A stretch of DNA of 64,000 nucleotides from JALZKA01 sp963725035 (GCA_963725035.1 CAVRWX010000010.1:124001-188000); one strand, 5' to 3'. Counted from the stretch's first letter, positions 1 through 9,461 are shown. Made by a program: numbers and translations. The notes: generated by a model not told the origin, from the sequence alone.

Positions 1-1053
1 GCACCGAGGTGACCCACGTCGAGCAGAAGGGCGGCGGCTGGGCAGTCTCCTGGTGCAACCTCGACTCGGGCGAGGCCGGCACCGAGATCTACAGCTCCGT
101 GATCGTCGCGAACGGCCACCACTGGAATCCGCGCTGGCCCGAGCCTGCGTTCGAAGGGCAGGACTCGTTCGAGGGCGAGCAGATCCACGTCCACTCCTAC
201 AAGGAGCCGGACATGATGCGCGGCAAGCGGGTGATGGTGCTCGGCATCGGCAACTCAGCCACCGACCTGGCCGTCGAGGCTTCGCGCATCGCGGACCGAA
301 CGTTCCTCGCGATGCGCCGCGGCGCCTGGATCGTGCCGAAGTACGTGGGGTCCAAGCCCACCGACGAGCTGGCGCCGGCGCTCCTCAGCCGCCTGCCGCT
401 CGCGGTCCAGCGCTTTCTCCTGGGCCGGACCGTGAGGAAGGCGGCCGGCGTGCCCGACGGACTACGGCCTGCCACAGCCCGACCACAAGCTGGCGGAAGC
501 GCACCCCACCGTCTCGTCCGACCTCCTTCCCCGGCTCGGCCACGGCGACATCGACGTGAAGCCGAACATCGCGCGCTTCGCCGGCGGGCGCACGGTCGAG
601 TTCGTGGACGGCACCTCCGAGGAGCTCGACCTGATCGTCTACTGCACGGGCTACAAGATCACCTTCCCGTTCTTCGACCACGAGCTCCTGGACGCGCCCG
701 ACAACCGGATCCCGCTCTATCGCCGCGTCGTCCATCCCGAGCTCGACGGCCTCTTCTTCGTCGGCCTCCTCCAGCCGCTCGGGGCGATCATGCCGCTGGC
801 CGAGGCCCAGTCGGAATGGATCGCCGACCTCCTGGAGGGAAAGGCGCAGCTGCCAACTCGCGAGCGGATGCTCGAGGTGATCCGCCGCGAGGATGCGCGG
901 ATGGCCAAGCGCTACGTGGCGTCCAAGCGCCACACGATCCAGGTCGACTTCCTGCCCTACATGCGGGCGATCGAGCGTGAGCGCCGCGGCGGCGTCCTCG
1001 GCCGCTTCGGCAAGACGCGCTCGCGCGAACTGCTCGGCTCGTCGGGAAACTAG
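1..1053 (+). CDS. Flavin-containing monooxygenase (FMO/BVMO-like), 5'-partial, frameshifted
   Basis: This is the C-terminal two thirds of an FAD/NADPH-dependent flavoprotein monooxygenase; the N-terminal FAD-binding part lies outside the window. The visible order is an FMO identifying region (FEGEQIHVHSYK), a second Rossmann motif (GIGNSATD) for NADPH, and the late FMO signature (YCTGYKITFPF). The reading frame changes near base 455. Up to about 450 it is the frame of base 9, and from 460 it continues one base later through a conserved DYGLPQPDHKL segment to the TAG at 1051. One extra base explains this. The family identification is clear; the substrate cannot be told. It could be a real pseudogene, but frameshifts of this type recur across the window, so a sequence error is more likely. 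Confidence 0.8.
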
Positions 1054-1056
1054 GCC

Positions 1057-1807
1057 GTGGCTGCGCCGCGCGACAAGCCCACGCACGCGTGCCCCCTGTG
1101 CGGCGGCAATGTCTACGCGTGGATCGGGATCCCCCAGTCGGTGTCCGAGGCGAGCGTTGGGCTGCCGTCGCCCGTGGACCCGGACGCGCCCGGGGGCGGA
1201 GACAACGCGCGTCTCGTTGATCGATGTGAGAGATGCGGTGTGGGAATCGAGCGAACGGGTGAAGCCCTTTGACCTTGCCGGAGAACTCGCCCGGATCGAG
1301 ATCGAGGGCGGGCCCGACGGCGCACGGACCTTCGCGGCGCCGAACCGCGCGAGCTGGCAGTGCTCGCTTGGCGGTGACGGCTGGTCCGCGCTGGCCGAGT
1401 GGCCTGGTCGCCTGCTCCTGACACCGCGCGCATTCGCTCTCCTTGCGGAGAAGAACGGACTGGAGCCGGAGAAGCCCGCCTTTCCGCCCGTCGGGCCGAA
1501 TCAGCGCTGGCTCTGGCAGTCGATCCTGAACGGGATAACGCTCCACAACAACTTTCTGACCGAGGTGCGGGCGGGTCGTCTCCGCGTGGCCAACTCCCGC
1601 GGCCCGGGGCAGTACATCGCCGACATGCTCGCGAGCTGCCTGGCGACGCCGTTCGTCCTGCTCGTTTCCGTCCCCCTCGAAGCGATCGCGTCGCTTGCGG
1701 GGCGCGGCGGGCGGATGGTCGTCCGCGCGCGGGCCGCCTCAGGCGAGCGTGTCGCCGACCTCGACGACCAGCGCGGCGAGCTCGCCGGCGCGGTCGAAGT
1801 GCGGTAG
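1057..1807 (+). CDS. Zinc-ribbon conserved protein, probably one gene split by a +1 frameshift
   Basis: A GTG start lies 3 bases after the monooxygenase stop. The first frame (1057-1272) encodes a zinc-ribbon-like module with CPLC and CERC pairs. The second frame continues from about 1259 (an in-frame GTG exists there) to 1807, with conserved-looking sequence and a hydrophobic stretch near its end (about 1625-1695). Either one protein is split by one extra base near 1258, or two genes overlap by 14 bases. I favour a single gene because neither half resembles a complete protein. I do not recognise the function. The end overlaps the convergent hydrolase gene by 69 bases, and the last 20 or so codons look like antisense of that gene. 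Confidence 0.5.
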
Positions 1808-2494
1808 CCCCGGCTCCGTCTCGCGCAGGTCTGAGCGGGCGAGTACCCGCGCGAGCTCGATCGCTGATTTGGCGAGAAGCGGCGGCGAGTCCGCCGCGAT
1901 CGCGATCAACGACGGCTTCGTGGCCGCCGCAAGCTCGGCATCGGAGCGCTCCCACGCCGGCACGGCGGAGAGCTCGGCAAACAGGGCCGCTGTCGCGCCG
2001 GGGCCGCGGTCGCCTCGCTCGGGCGGGATCCGGCCTGCGCCCGCCCCGAGCGCGGGAAGGCGACCTGCCAGGTATGCGTCGAGTGCCGCGTCCCTGCCCG
2101 ACTCCGCAACCGCCTCGCGAACCGTCGCGACGTCGGCGGCGAGCCGATCTGTCGCCTCGGGCAGGAAGGAAAGAAGCGGCGGCTCGACCAGGACGGTTCC
2201 AATGACGAGCTCCGGCTCGGCGAGCGAGAGCTCGAGCGCCACGACGGCGCCAATTCCGGCACCGCAGACCACGGCCGGGCCGCGATCACCAAGCGCCTGC
2301 GCGGCGTACCCGGCCTGCTCGGCGACGGTCGTTCGCGAGTACCCCTCGGGCGCCTCGGCATCGCCCCACCCCGGGCGATCGGGAGCGATGATGGTTGCGT
2401 GCCCGGCGAGCGCCTCGGCGAGGGGTTCCCAGATCCGTCCCGTCGTCGCGGTCTCGTGCAGGCAGAGGACGGTGAGCGGCTGGCGCCCGGGCAT
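1739..2494 (-). CDS. Alpha/beta-hydrolase-fold protein lacking the nucleophile serine
   Basis: A 251-residue protein with the alpha/beta hydrolase layout: an oxyanion-type LCLHETATTG start near residues 10-19, APDRPGWGD near 37-45, the nucleophile elbow, and a C-terminal histidine (GLPHFD, H232). At the elbow, where active members have G-x-S-x-G, this protein reads GAGIG (78-82), so the nucleophile position is glycine 80. As written it should not work as a classical serine hydrolase; it may be a pseudo-enzyme or a binding protein. It starts 9 bases after the SDR stop, so the two genes are probably co-transcribed. Confidence 0.7.
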   Translation of the reverse strand: MPGRQPLTVLCLHETATTGRIWEPLAEALAGHATIIAPDRPGWGDAEAPEGYSRTTVAEQAGYAAQALGDRGPAVVCGAGIGAVVALELSLAEPELVIGTVLVEPPLLSFLPEATDRLAADVATVREAVAESGRDAALDAYLAGRLPALGAGAGRIPPERGDRGPGATAALFAELSAVPAWERSDAELAAATKPSLIAIAADSPPLLAKSAIELARVLARSDLRETEPGLPHFDRAGELAALVVEVGDTLA

Positions 2495-2503
2495 TAGGCG
2501 GTC

Positions 2504-3311
2504 TTACTCGGCGGCGCGCCAGGCTCGTTTGGCGAGCGGCAGGACCACGGCGCGCGGAGTGTGTTGGCCCATGATGCTCCCGGCGCGGTTGAGGAGGCCG
2601 GGAACGACGACGCGGCTGCCCTTCTCGGCGCCCTCGACGGCTTCGCGCGCGACCTGCTCGACGTCGGTCCAGATGAAGCCGGGGACCTTGTCGCTGCGCG
2701 CCGCCCATGCCGGCCTGCTCGACGAACTCGGTCTTGACGGGGCCTGGGCAGACGGCTGTGACGCTCACGCCCTTGCCGCTGAGCTCGTTGTGCGTGGCCT
2801 CGGAGAGACTGAGGACGAACGCCTTCGTGGCGGCGTAGGTCGCGGTGTAGGGAATCGGCTGGAAGGAGGAGGTCGACGCGATGTTGATGATCGCCCCGCG
2901 GCCGCGATCGGCCATCGCGGGGCTGATGCACGCCTGGAGGTAGACGAGCGTCTCGCAGTTGAGCGCGACCATCGAGGCGAGGCGTGCCGGGTCGGAGCGG
3001 TGAACCGGGCCCGAGCCGCCGAAGCCGGCGTTGTTGACGAGGATCTCGACCTCAAGGCCGAGGCCTTCGATCTTCGCCAGCGTCTCGTCGCGGCCCGCGT
3101 CGGAGCCGAGGTCGGCGGCGATGTGCTCGGCGCGGATGCCGTGGGTGTCGTAGAGCTCCTCGGCAAGCGCCTTCAGGCGGTCCTCGCGCCGGGCGACGAG
3201 GGTTACGCCGTGGCCGCGAGCCGCGAGCTGGCGGGCGATCTCCTCGCCGATGCCCGACGAGGCGCCGGTGACGAGGGCAGTGGACGTGTCTGTCGGCTCC
3301 GGAAGCGCCAT
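2504..3311 (-). CDS. Short-chain dehydrogenase/reductase (SDR), frameshifted near the C-terminus
   Basis: A classical SDR using NAD(P)H on an unknown carbonyl or hydroxyl substrate. It has the cofactor motif TGASSGIG (15-22), NNAG (93-96), and catalytic residues Ser near 146-148, Tyr159 and Lys163 (YAATK). The first frame runs from the ATG at 3311 to about 2700. The conserved C-terminus (KVPGFIWTDVEQVARE and onwards) then continues in another frame to a TAA at 2504. One extra base around 2697-2705 explains the break. The gene is followed closely by the hydrolase-like gene on the same strand and is divergent from the small gene at 3360. Confidence 0.8.
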
Positions 3312-3359
3312 GCGGCCGCAGGCTACCCAACGGCCTGCGCCGCTCTATCATCCGAGGGG

Positions 3360-3626
3360 ATGTCCGATCCGCTCAACCCCTTCGGAGACCCCGAGGAGCT
3401 TCAGCGCCGCCTGGCGGAGTTCGCCGAGCAGATGCAGGGCGCCCAGCAGGTCTCGTTCGCCGACAACGCGATCAACCTCGCGGTGCAGATGACCGTCGCG
3501 TCGATCCAGCGCCTGAACCTGCAGGGCACAAGCGACGAGCAGGCGATGCAGGTCCGCGACGCGATCCGGGTCGTCTTCCCCGAGGCCGTCACCCTCGTGC
3601 GCGAAGCGCGCGAAGGCCTCTCCTAA
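3360..3626 (+). CDS. Small conserved protein of unknown function (88 aa)
   Basis: The ATG at 3360 begins an 88-residue, largely helical, acidic protein. An N-terminal amphipathic helix rich in Glu and Gln is followed by a segment with hydrophobic residues at heptad-like spacing. There is no signal peptide or membrane segment and I recognise no family motif. The 48-base gap to the divergent SDR gene must carry both promoters. Codon use (strong G/C third positions) supports that it is real. Confidence 0.6.
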   Translation: MSDPLNPFGDPEELQRRLAEFAEQMQGAQQVSFADNAINLAVQMTVASIQRLNLQGTSDEQAMQVRDAIRVVFPEAVTLVREAREGLS

Positions 3627-3678
3627 CAAGGCACACCCCGCCTCACACCCGCGCGCCCGGCCCGCCTAGCGTCGCGGC

Positions 3679-4389
3679 ATGCGCCCGCGTCCGCGCCCCC
3701 TCCACCGCCCACCCTTCGCCGAAAGGTGGAATTTCCACGATATGTGTGGAAATTCCTACTCTCGGCGTGAAGGCGGAGCGGCGTCGGTCGAGCAGGCCGG
3801 GTTGATCCTGCTCGTCGCCGTGCTCTGCGCCGCGGTGGCGGGAGCCGTGCTGAGTCCAGGCGGCGAGGCGACGTCGCGTGAGCTGGCTCGGGCGGTCGCG
3901 CAGAAGATCCGCTGCGCAGCGCACGGCCCCGGCCCGTGCTGGCAGGACCCGCTGACCGAGGCATACGGCCGGCCGCTGGCCGGCCTCGTCCGCGCACTCG
4001 CGCCCGTGCCGGAGGGCGCCGGCGCGCTCGGCCTCTTGCCCGTCGACTTCCGCCGCTGCCGCCAGCCGAGCTGCGCCGCGCCCGGCGAGCGCCCCGAGCT
4101 CACCGCATCGAACCGCCGCGTCACCGCGTTCGTGGCTGTAGACGACAGGCGCCGGAGCGACGGCACCGTCGCGATCGACTACTGGCTCTACCGACCATCG
4201 CTCGGCTGGGAGCGGGTCCGCCGCATGGCGTCGGCCACGGATGTCGCCGCGCACGCCATGACACCCCTCCTCGACAGCACCAACCCGCGCCTCGTCCCGC
4301 TCGAAACCCTCGCCGGCCGCAACCACGTCGACTTCCCACCAGCCGAAGAGCCGCCCTGGCGCTGGCAGGTCGAGTCGGACTGGGACTGA
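3679..4389 (+). CDS. TadE-like pseudopilin/envelope protein of unknown function
   Basis: A 236-residue frame whose N-terminal part contains a type IV pilin/TadE-like element: a short charged leader, then GGAASVEQAG followed by about 20 hydrophobic residues (LILLVAVLCAAVAGAVL). The Glu five residues after the likely Gly cleavage point is typical of pseudopilins. The rest is soluble, with four or five cysteines in the first half, suggesting an exported disulfide-bonded domain. The start is uncertain. The first ATG is at 3679, but an in-frame ATG at 3742 sits inside the loop of the palindromic repeat at 3720-3767. No other Tad genes are nearby. Confidence 0.5.
   Translation: MRPRPRPLHRPPFAERWNFHDMCGNSYSRREGGAASVEQAGLILLVAVLCAAVAGAVLSPGGEATSRELARAVAQKIRCAAHGPGPCWQDPLTEAYGRPLAGLVRALAPVPEGAGALGLLPVDFRRCRQPSCAAPGERPELTASNRRVTAFVAVDDRRRSDGTVAIDYWLYRPSLGWERVRRMASATDVAAHAMTPLLDSTNPRLVPLETLAGRNHVDFPPAEEPPWRWQVESDWD
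3720..3767. repeat. Two-tier palindromic repeat, copy A
   Basis: An inverted repeat with outer arms CGCCGAAAG and CTCTCGGCG (8 of 9 pairs), two unpaired bases, inner arms GGAATTTCCAC and GTGGAAATTCC (11 of 11 pairs) and a 7-base loop GATATGT. A near-identical element lies at 53960-54007. This copy overlaps the 5' part of the TadE-like reading frame and its loop holds a possible ATG. The function is unknown. Confidence 0.85.
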
Positions 4390-4462
4390 TTGCCGTTGCG
4401 CGGAGGATTCGGCGTCTACGGGACGTTCAACCCTCCGCTAAACACCGCGGCGGCCCGCTCGC

Positions 4463-5374
4463 TCACCAGCGGGCGTCGTGGCTCTCCATGACGCCCATGC
4501 CGCTCTCGAGTTTGAGATCGCCCGGCAGGGTTCCCGTGAACGTCCCGAACGGCTGGCGGTAGGAGTACGAGATTGGGCCGCGCTTCTCCGTGCGCGAACG
4601 CTCCGCCTCGGCCACACACTCGATTCCCGAGCCGTCGGGGAAGCCGATCGTCTCGAGGCCGCCGAAGGTGGAGGGCCCGGGCTCGAAGGGCTCGCCGTCA
4701 ACCCAGATCGCCCGCTCGGAGCGCTCGGGCGGGTCGTTCACGCCCTCGACCAGATTCCACCCGACCTCGCGACCATCGGTGAGTGTCCCGACTCCGGCTG
4801 ACCAGCTCCACACCGTATGGCGTGGGTGATATCCGGCTGACTCGTCCTCGACGCCGCGTGCCTTGCAGCGGATGCGGCGGTCTGCGAAGCGCACGTCGAC
4901 GTCGACCTCGACCACTCGCTTGCGGGTCCATACGAAGCCGTCCTCGCCGTTGTCGCACACGCATTCGGCCCACGTGCCGCCCCCGGTGCGCAGAAACCCG
5001 CGGACTCCGCCGGCGTCGGGATGCCGGGCCTCGATGCGAACCAACGAGCCCTCGTCCGGAGCATTTTCGACCGCGCCGCCCTCTCCATCCTCCGACCACA
5101 CTTCGCCGCGGGCGCCGGGCAGGCGCATCACGGTCCGCTCGGTGAGCTCTTGGTGGGTGCGGTCCCATACGGCCCAGAACGTCTGCGACACGGGACCGAC
5201 GCTCACGCGGGCCGCGCAGACCATCGCTTCGTCGCAGAAAGCCCCCAGGTAGCGCCAGCGCTTGCGGTTGACGCCCTTGTAGCGAAGCGGCATCTTGCCG
5301 GGCGGAAGCGGGAGGTCGTCTGGGCGGCCGGGTCCGGGGCCGCGCCATGGCAGGGCCTCGGTCCCGGCGCTCAT
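4463..5374 (-). CDS. DUF2804-like (lipocalin/Svf1-type fold) protein
   Basis: A protein of about 303 residues starting at the ATG at 5374. It has a conserved-looking N-terminus (LPLPPGKMPLRYKGVNRKRW), several Trp-rich beta-strand segments and a C-terminal PSTFGGLETIGFPDGSG motif. The composition suggests an intracellular beta-barrel protein without signal peptide. Assignment to DUF2804 is by resemblance from memory and is moderate. The same frame stays open upstream to an ATG at 5446, whose extra residues look like the start of a glyoxalase/VOC protein (LSMITLGVADVERSI); this is probably the remnant of a lost neighbour. It lies downstream of the carboxylase gene on the same strand. Confidence 0.5.
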   Translation of the reverse strand: MSAGTEALPWRGPGPGRPDDLPLPPGKMPLRYKGVNRKRWRYLGAFCDEAMVCAARVSVGPVSQTFWAVWDRTHQELTERTVMRLPGARGEVWSEDGEGGAVENAPDEGSLVRIEARHPDAGGVRGFLRTGGGTWAECVCDNGEDGFVWTRKRVVEVDVDVRFADRRIRCKARGVEDESAGYHPRHTVWSWSAGVGTLTDGREVGWNLVEGVNDPPERSERAIWVDGEPFEPGPSTFGGLETIGFPDGSGIECVAEAERSRTEKRGPISYSYRQPFGTFTGTLPGDLKLESGMGVMESHDARW

Positions 5375-5463
5375 GTCGTGGCCGCGTCCGATCGACCGCT
5401 CGACGTCGGCGACTCCGAGCGTGATCATCGAAAGTCGCTGGTCCATGCTCGGCCCTGCCGGCC

Positions 5464-7227
5464 CTACTCGATGGTCGCGATCGGATCGCCGGAGGAGATC
5501 GGCTGACCTTCGGCGACGCTGAGCACGGTGATCTTGCCCGACCTGTGAGCGGTGATCTCGTTCTCCATCTTCATCGCCTCGATCACGCAGATGATTGCAC
5601 CCTCCTCCACATCCTGTCCCTTCTCGACGTTCACCTTGAACATCGTGCCCTGAAGCGGCGAGACGATGTCGTTCCCCGACGCCGCGCTGCCGCCGCCGGC
5701 CTTTCGCTCGCGCTTGGGCGGGCGCTTGGCGCCTGCCTGGGCTCCGCCACCGCCGGCGGGCGCGGCTGCGCCGATCACCTTCACCGAGTGAAGACGCCCG
5801 TTCACCTCCACCTGATACGTGCGCTCGGCCGTCGGCTCCTCTTCCTGTCCATCGGCGGGCTTCGGGGCCGCCTCCGGAGCGAGTGTCTTCAGCCACTTCT
5901 TGTCCGCGATCTTCTCGCGGAACGTCGAGGCCTCGGCCCACTCCTCCGAGGCCATGACGGCCTTGTGGAAGGGGATGAGCGTGGTGAGCGGCTCGATCTT
6001 GTACTCGTCCAGGGCGCGCAGCATGCGGCGCGTTGCTGAGGGGCGATCGACGTCCCAGGTGATGAGCTTCGCGACCATCGGGTCATACAGCGGCGTCACC
6101 TCCGAGCCGGCCTCGAGGCCCGAGTCGACTCGCACACCGGGGCCCGAGGGCTCAAGGTAGCTCTCAATCGGACCGGGCGCGGGGGCGAAGTTCTTGTGGG
6201 CGGCCTCGGCGTTGATCCGGCACTCGATCGCGTGCCCCGTCAGGCGCACGTCCTCTTGCTTGATCGAGAGCTCCTCGCCCGCGGCGACGCGCACCTGCTC
6301 GCGCACGATGTCGATGCCGGTGACCATCTCGGTCACGCAGTGCTCGACCTGGACGCGGGTGTTCATCTCCAGGAAGAAGTACTCGTCGCCGACCTGCATC
6401 CCCTCGATCGTCCCGGCGCCGCGGTAGTCCACGGCCGCGGCTGCGTCCGTCGCGATCTTCCCGATCCGCTCGCGCATCTCATCGTCGACGAGCGGGCCGG
6501 GAGCCTCCTCGATCAGCTTCTGGTGGCGGCGCTGGATCGAGCAGTCGCGCTCACCCAGGTGGATGACGTTCCCGTGCGAGTCGGCGAGGACCTGAACCTC
6601 GACGTGGCGCGGGTCCTCGAGGTAGCGCTCGAGATAGACGCGGTCGTCACTGAAGAACTTCTCGCCCTCGCGCGCTGCGCCCTCGAAGGCCTCTTCGAGC
6701 TCTTCTGAGGACATGGCGACGCGGAAGCCCTTGCCGCCGCCACCGCCCGCGGCCTTGCACGCGACCGGGTAGCCGATCTCCTCGGCCGTCTTCTTTGCGG
6801 CTTTGACATCCGGAGACGGCTCGGTCGAACCGGGAACGATCGGAACGCCTGCCTCCTGCATGATCTCGCGGGCCTTGGTCTTGGAGCCCATCGCCTCGAT
6901 TGCCGAAGCGGGCGGGCCGATGAACGTGAGGTCGGCGTCGTCAAGCGCCATCGCGAAGGTGGCGTTCTCGGCCAGGAATCCATAGCCGGGGTGGACGGCC
7001 TCGGCGCCCGCCTCCTTTGCGACCTCGATGATCTTGGGGATGTTGAGGTAGCTCTCGGCGGGCGTCGGCGGGCCGAGGAGGTACGCCTCGTCGGCGATGC
7101 GGACAGCGATCGATTCGCGATCCGCCTCCGAATAGACGGCGACGGAGGCGATTCCCATCTCCTTCAGAGTGCGGATCACGCGTACCGCGATCTCGCCGCG
7201 GTTGGCTACGAGGACCTTCTCGAACAT
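5464..7227 (-). CDS. accA: Acetyl/propionyl-CoA carboxylase alpha subunit (biotin carboxylase + BCCP)
   Basis: A 587-residue biotin-dependent acyl-CoA carboxylase alpha chain, which carboxylates biotin with ATP and bicarbonate. The N-terminal biotin carboxylase domain (1-110) starts with KVLVANRGEIAVRV. The ATP-grasp domain (about 115-320) has a glycine-rich loop (AAGGGGGKGF), and the carboxylase C domain follows (about 335-440). After a linker, a C-terminal biotinyl domain has EAMKMENE with biotinylated Lys553. The length fits actinobacterial fused alpha subunits. The beta subunit (carboxyltransferase) is not in this window. A methylmalonyl-CoA epimerase at 61.7 kb is consistent with propionyl-CoA metabolism. 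Confidence 0.93.
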   Translation of the reverse strand: MFEKVLVANRGEIAVRVIRTLKEMGIASVAVYSEADRESIAVRIADEAYLLGPPTPAESYLNIPKIIEVAKEAGAEAVHPGYGFLAENATFAMALDDADLTFIGPPASAIEAMGSKTKAREIMQEAGVPIVPGSTEPSPDVKAAKKTAEEIGYPVACKAAGGGGGKGFRVAMSSEELEEAFEGAAREGEKFFSDDRVYLERYLEDPRHVEVQVLADSHGNVIHLGERDCSIQRRHQKLIEEAPGPLVDDEMRERIGKIATDAAAAVDYRGAGTIEGMQVGDEYFFLEMNTRVQVEHCVTEMVTGIDIVREQVRVAAGEELSIKQEDVRLTGHAIECRINAEAAHKNFAPAPGPIESYLEPSGPGVRVDSGLEAGSEVTPLYDPMVAKLITWDVDRPSATRRMLRALDEYKIEPLTTLIPFHKAVMASEEWAEASTFREKIADKKWLKTLAPEAAPKPADGQEEEPTAERTYQVEVNGRLHSVKVIGAAAPAGGGGAQAGAKRPPKRERKAGGGSAASGNDIVSPLQGTMFKVNVEKGQDVEEGAIICVIEAMKMENEITAHRSGKITVLSVAEGQPISSGDPIATIE

Positions 7228-7251
7228 GGCCGCGGCAGTCTATGGAACGGC

Positions 7252-8025
7252 TTACTTCTGGCAGATGCCGTAAGCGACGACCGTGACGCCCTCGTCCGCG
7301 TTCGCGGTGACGCGCCAAGCGCGCTTCGTCGGGCGGGACTCCAGGTAGTTCGTCGAGTCGCTGGTGCTGTAGAACCCGCCACCCACGATCTCTTCGCCGC
7401 TTTCACAATCGGCGCTGGCCGTGACCTGGGCTTCGCCGCCGCGGCGCGGCGGGTCGGAAGTCACCGAATCTTCGACGAATGTCGTGCCGCCCGGGCTTGG
7501 GTCACAGACCGCGAACGCCTCTATGCGGTCACCCTGGGAGACGAACTCGTACCTGGCACCCCAGCTCTCTTCTCCGCCTGTGGGGAATGAGCCGCGCATG
7601 ACGGCGTTCTGGCCCGGACCCTTGCCGCCGCCGCTAACGGCTTTTGACCCGTCGGGGCATTTCGCGGTCGCCTGAGCTTCGCCTGAGTCGTCTTTTACTC
7701 GCAGCTTCTTCGAGCGCACGAAGAGCTTGCTGTCCTTCAGGCAAAGCGCGTAAGCCGATCCGTCGAAGGGGTTGGGTCCGTTGCGGTTGTAGGCCTCGAC
7801 CTTCCAGCGTGGGCCCTTCGGGTAAGTGGTCTGGGGGTATAGCTCGTTGGTCTGCTGATCGAGAGAGAACCCGCCCGCCGCCGGGACCTTGTCGCCGGAG
7901 CACTTGGCCGCTCCCCCCTCCGTGAATCCGACGCGGACGGTGAAGTCCTTTTTCTCGATGCCGGCGACTGCCGTGGCAGCCACCCCGGCAAGCAATGCGA
8001 TTGCGAACGCGAGTGCTCGCCTCAT
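7252..8025 (-). CDS. Secreted protein with repeated Cys-Gly-Gly modules
   Basis: A start at 8025 places an N-terminal signal peptide (MRRALAFAIALLAGVAATAVA) at the beginning; a longer frame to 8064 adds only poor sequence. The mature part of about 235 residues contains two similar modules. Each begins with a Cys-containing motif followed by a triple glycine (CPDGSKAVSGGG and CESGEEIVGGG) and ends near a tryptophan and a Cys-containing strand (AFAVCD, AYGICQK). Such modules are common in exported actinobacterial proteins of unknown function. The gene precedes the carboxylase gene by 24 bases, but a functional link is doubtful. Confidence 0.75.
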   Translation of the reverse strand: MRRALAFAIALLAGVAATAVAGIEKKDFTVRVGFTEGGAAKCSGDKVPAAGGFSLDQQTNELYPQTTYPKGPRWKVEAYNRNGPNPFDGSAYALCLKDSKLFVRSKKLRVKDDSGEAQATAKCPDGSKAVSGGGKGPGQNAVMRGSFPTGGEESWGARYEFVSQGDRIEAFAVCDPSPGGTTFVEDSVTSDPPRRGGEAQVTASADCESGEEIVGGGFYSTSDSTNYLESRPTKRAWRVTANADEGVTVVAYGICQK

Positions 8026-8074
8026 AGTCCCCACAGATGCTCCCCTCCCTTGATGCCTCCCCACCTCGAGAATC

Positions 8075-9376
8075 TTACGCGGTTTCGCCGGGACCCGTAT
8101 CGCCGCGACTTACCATCTGCTCGCGACCAGGCCCGACGCCCACAAAGCTCACCGGGACGCCCACGAAGTTCTCGATGAAGCGGATGTAGTCGCGCGCCGC
8201 CTGCGGCAGATCGTCGTCCGTGCGGCAGTCGCCGATGTCCTCGGTGAAGCCGGGGAGCTCCTCGTACTCGGGCGAGGCACCGTGGAGGACCGTCTGGTGG
8301 TAGGGGAACTCGTTGAGCACCGCGCCCTCGTAGGAGCGGTAACGGACGGCGACGCGGATCGGGTCCATCCCGGCGAGGACGTCGAGCTTCGTGATCACAA
8401 GCGACGAGAGGCCGTTGAGCCGCGCCGCGTAGCGCAGGGCCACCAGGTCGAGATAGCCGCAGCGCCTCTCGCGACCGGTGGTGGTGCCGAACTCGTGCCC
8501 GCGATCACGGAGGCCCTTGCCGACGTCGTCGAATAGCTCCGTCGGGAATGGCCCGGCGCCAACGCGGGTCGCGTACGCCTTGGCGACGCCCCAAACCTCG
8601 TCGATGTCGGTCGGCCCGACTCCCGCCCCCACACACGCAGACCCGGCGACCGGATTCGACGAGGTGACGAACGGATAGGTGCCGTGGTCGAGGTCGAGCA
8701 AGGTTGCCTGCGCGCCCTCGAAGAGAATGAGACGGTCGGCGTCGAGCGCGTCCCAGCAGATCTTGGCCGTGTCCGCGATGTGGGGCTCGAGGCGATGGCC
8801 ATAGGCCTGGTACTCCTCGGCGATCGCGTGGAGGTCGAGCCGCGGGTCCTTTTCGAACGGGCGCAGGAGCTGTCGCTTCGGTTCCAGCGCAGCCATGATC
8901 TTCTTGCGCAGGATCTTGGGGTCGAGCATGTCCTGGACGCGGATCCCGAGGCGGGCCGCCTTGTCGGCGTAACAGGGGCCGATGCCGCGCTTCGTCGTGC
9001 CGATCTCGAGCTTTCCGAGCTTCGCCTCCCCCGCCGTGTCGAGCATCACGTGGTAAGGCATGATCAGGTGCGCGTTAGCGGAGATCTTCAGGCCCGACGT
9101 GTCGATGCGGCGCCGGCGGAGTCCCTCCAGCTCGCCGATCAGGACACCAGGGTCGATCACAACGCCGTTTCCGATCGCGCAGGTCTTGCCCGGGTAGAGG
9201 ATCCCCGACGGGATCAGGTGGAACTTGAACTCGTCGCCTTCGCGGAGGATCGTGTGACCGGCGTTGTTGCCGCCCTGGAAGCGGATTACGACGTCGGCCT
9301 TCTCGGCAATCAGGTCGACGACCTTGCCCTTGCCCTCATCGCCCCATTGGGCGCCGACTATGACTATGCCTGGCAC
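8075..9376 (-). CDS. purA: Adenylosuccinate synthetase
   Basis: A 433-residue PurA, catalysing GTP-dependent ligation of aspartate to IMP in AMP synthesis. The N-terminal GDEGKGK motif (12-18) holds catalytic Asp13, and NNAGHT follows with the catalytic histidine. The conserved GTTKRGIGPCYADK and TTTGRERRCGYLD segments are intact. The length matches the family (about 430). Its C-terminus is GDTGPGETA. It is the one housekeeping gene here between the secreted protein and the replication genes; an 85-base gap separates it from the dnaC-like gene upstream on the same strand. Confidence 0.97.
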   Translation of the reverse strand: MPGIVIVGAQWGDEGKGKVVDLIAEKADVVIRFQGGNNAGHTILREGDEFKFHLIPSGILYPGKTCAIGNGVVIDPGVLIGELEGLRRRRIDTSGLKISANAHLIMPYHVMLDTAGEAKLGKLEIGTTKRGIGPCYADKAARLGIRVQDMLDPKILRKKIMAALEPKRQLLRPFEKDPRLDLHAIAEEYQAYGHRLEPHIADTAKICWDALDADRLILFEGAQATLLDLDHGTYPFVTSSNPVAGSACVGAGVGPTDIDEVWGVAKAYATRVGAGPFPTELFDDVGKGLRDRGHEFGTTTGRERRCGYLDLVALRYAARLNGLSSLVITKLDVLAGMDPIRVAVRYRSYEGAVLNEFPYHQTVLHGASPEYEELPGFTEDIGDCRTDDDLPQAARDYIRFIENFVGVPVSFVGVGPGREQMVSRGDTGPGETA

Positions 9377-9461
9377 GGCGCTGGATTATGGCTGGGTGCG
9401 CGGGCGATTACGAGGAACGGTCGCCGTAGGCGGCGCGAGAAGCAGGTGCGTGAGTGTTGTT

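Noticed and set aside
1695..3626. A 643-codon plus-strand open frame
   Set aside because: Most of it is antisense to the hydrolase and SDR genes and has Ser/Arg/Ala-rich shadow composition; only its last 88 codons (3360-3626) look real.
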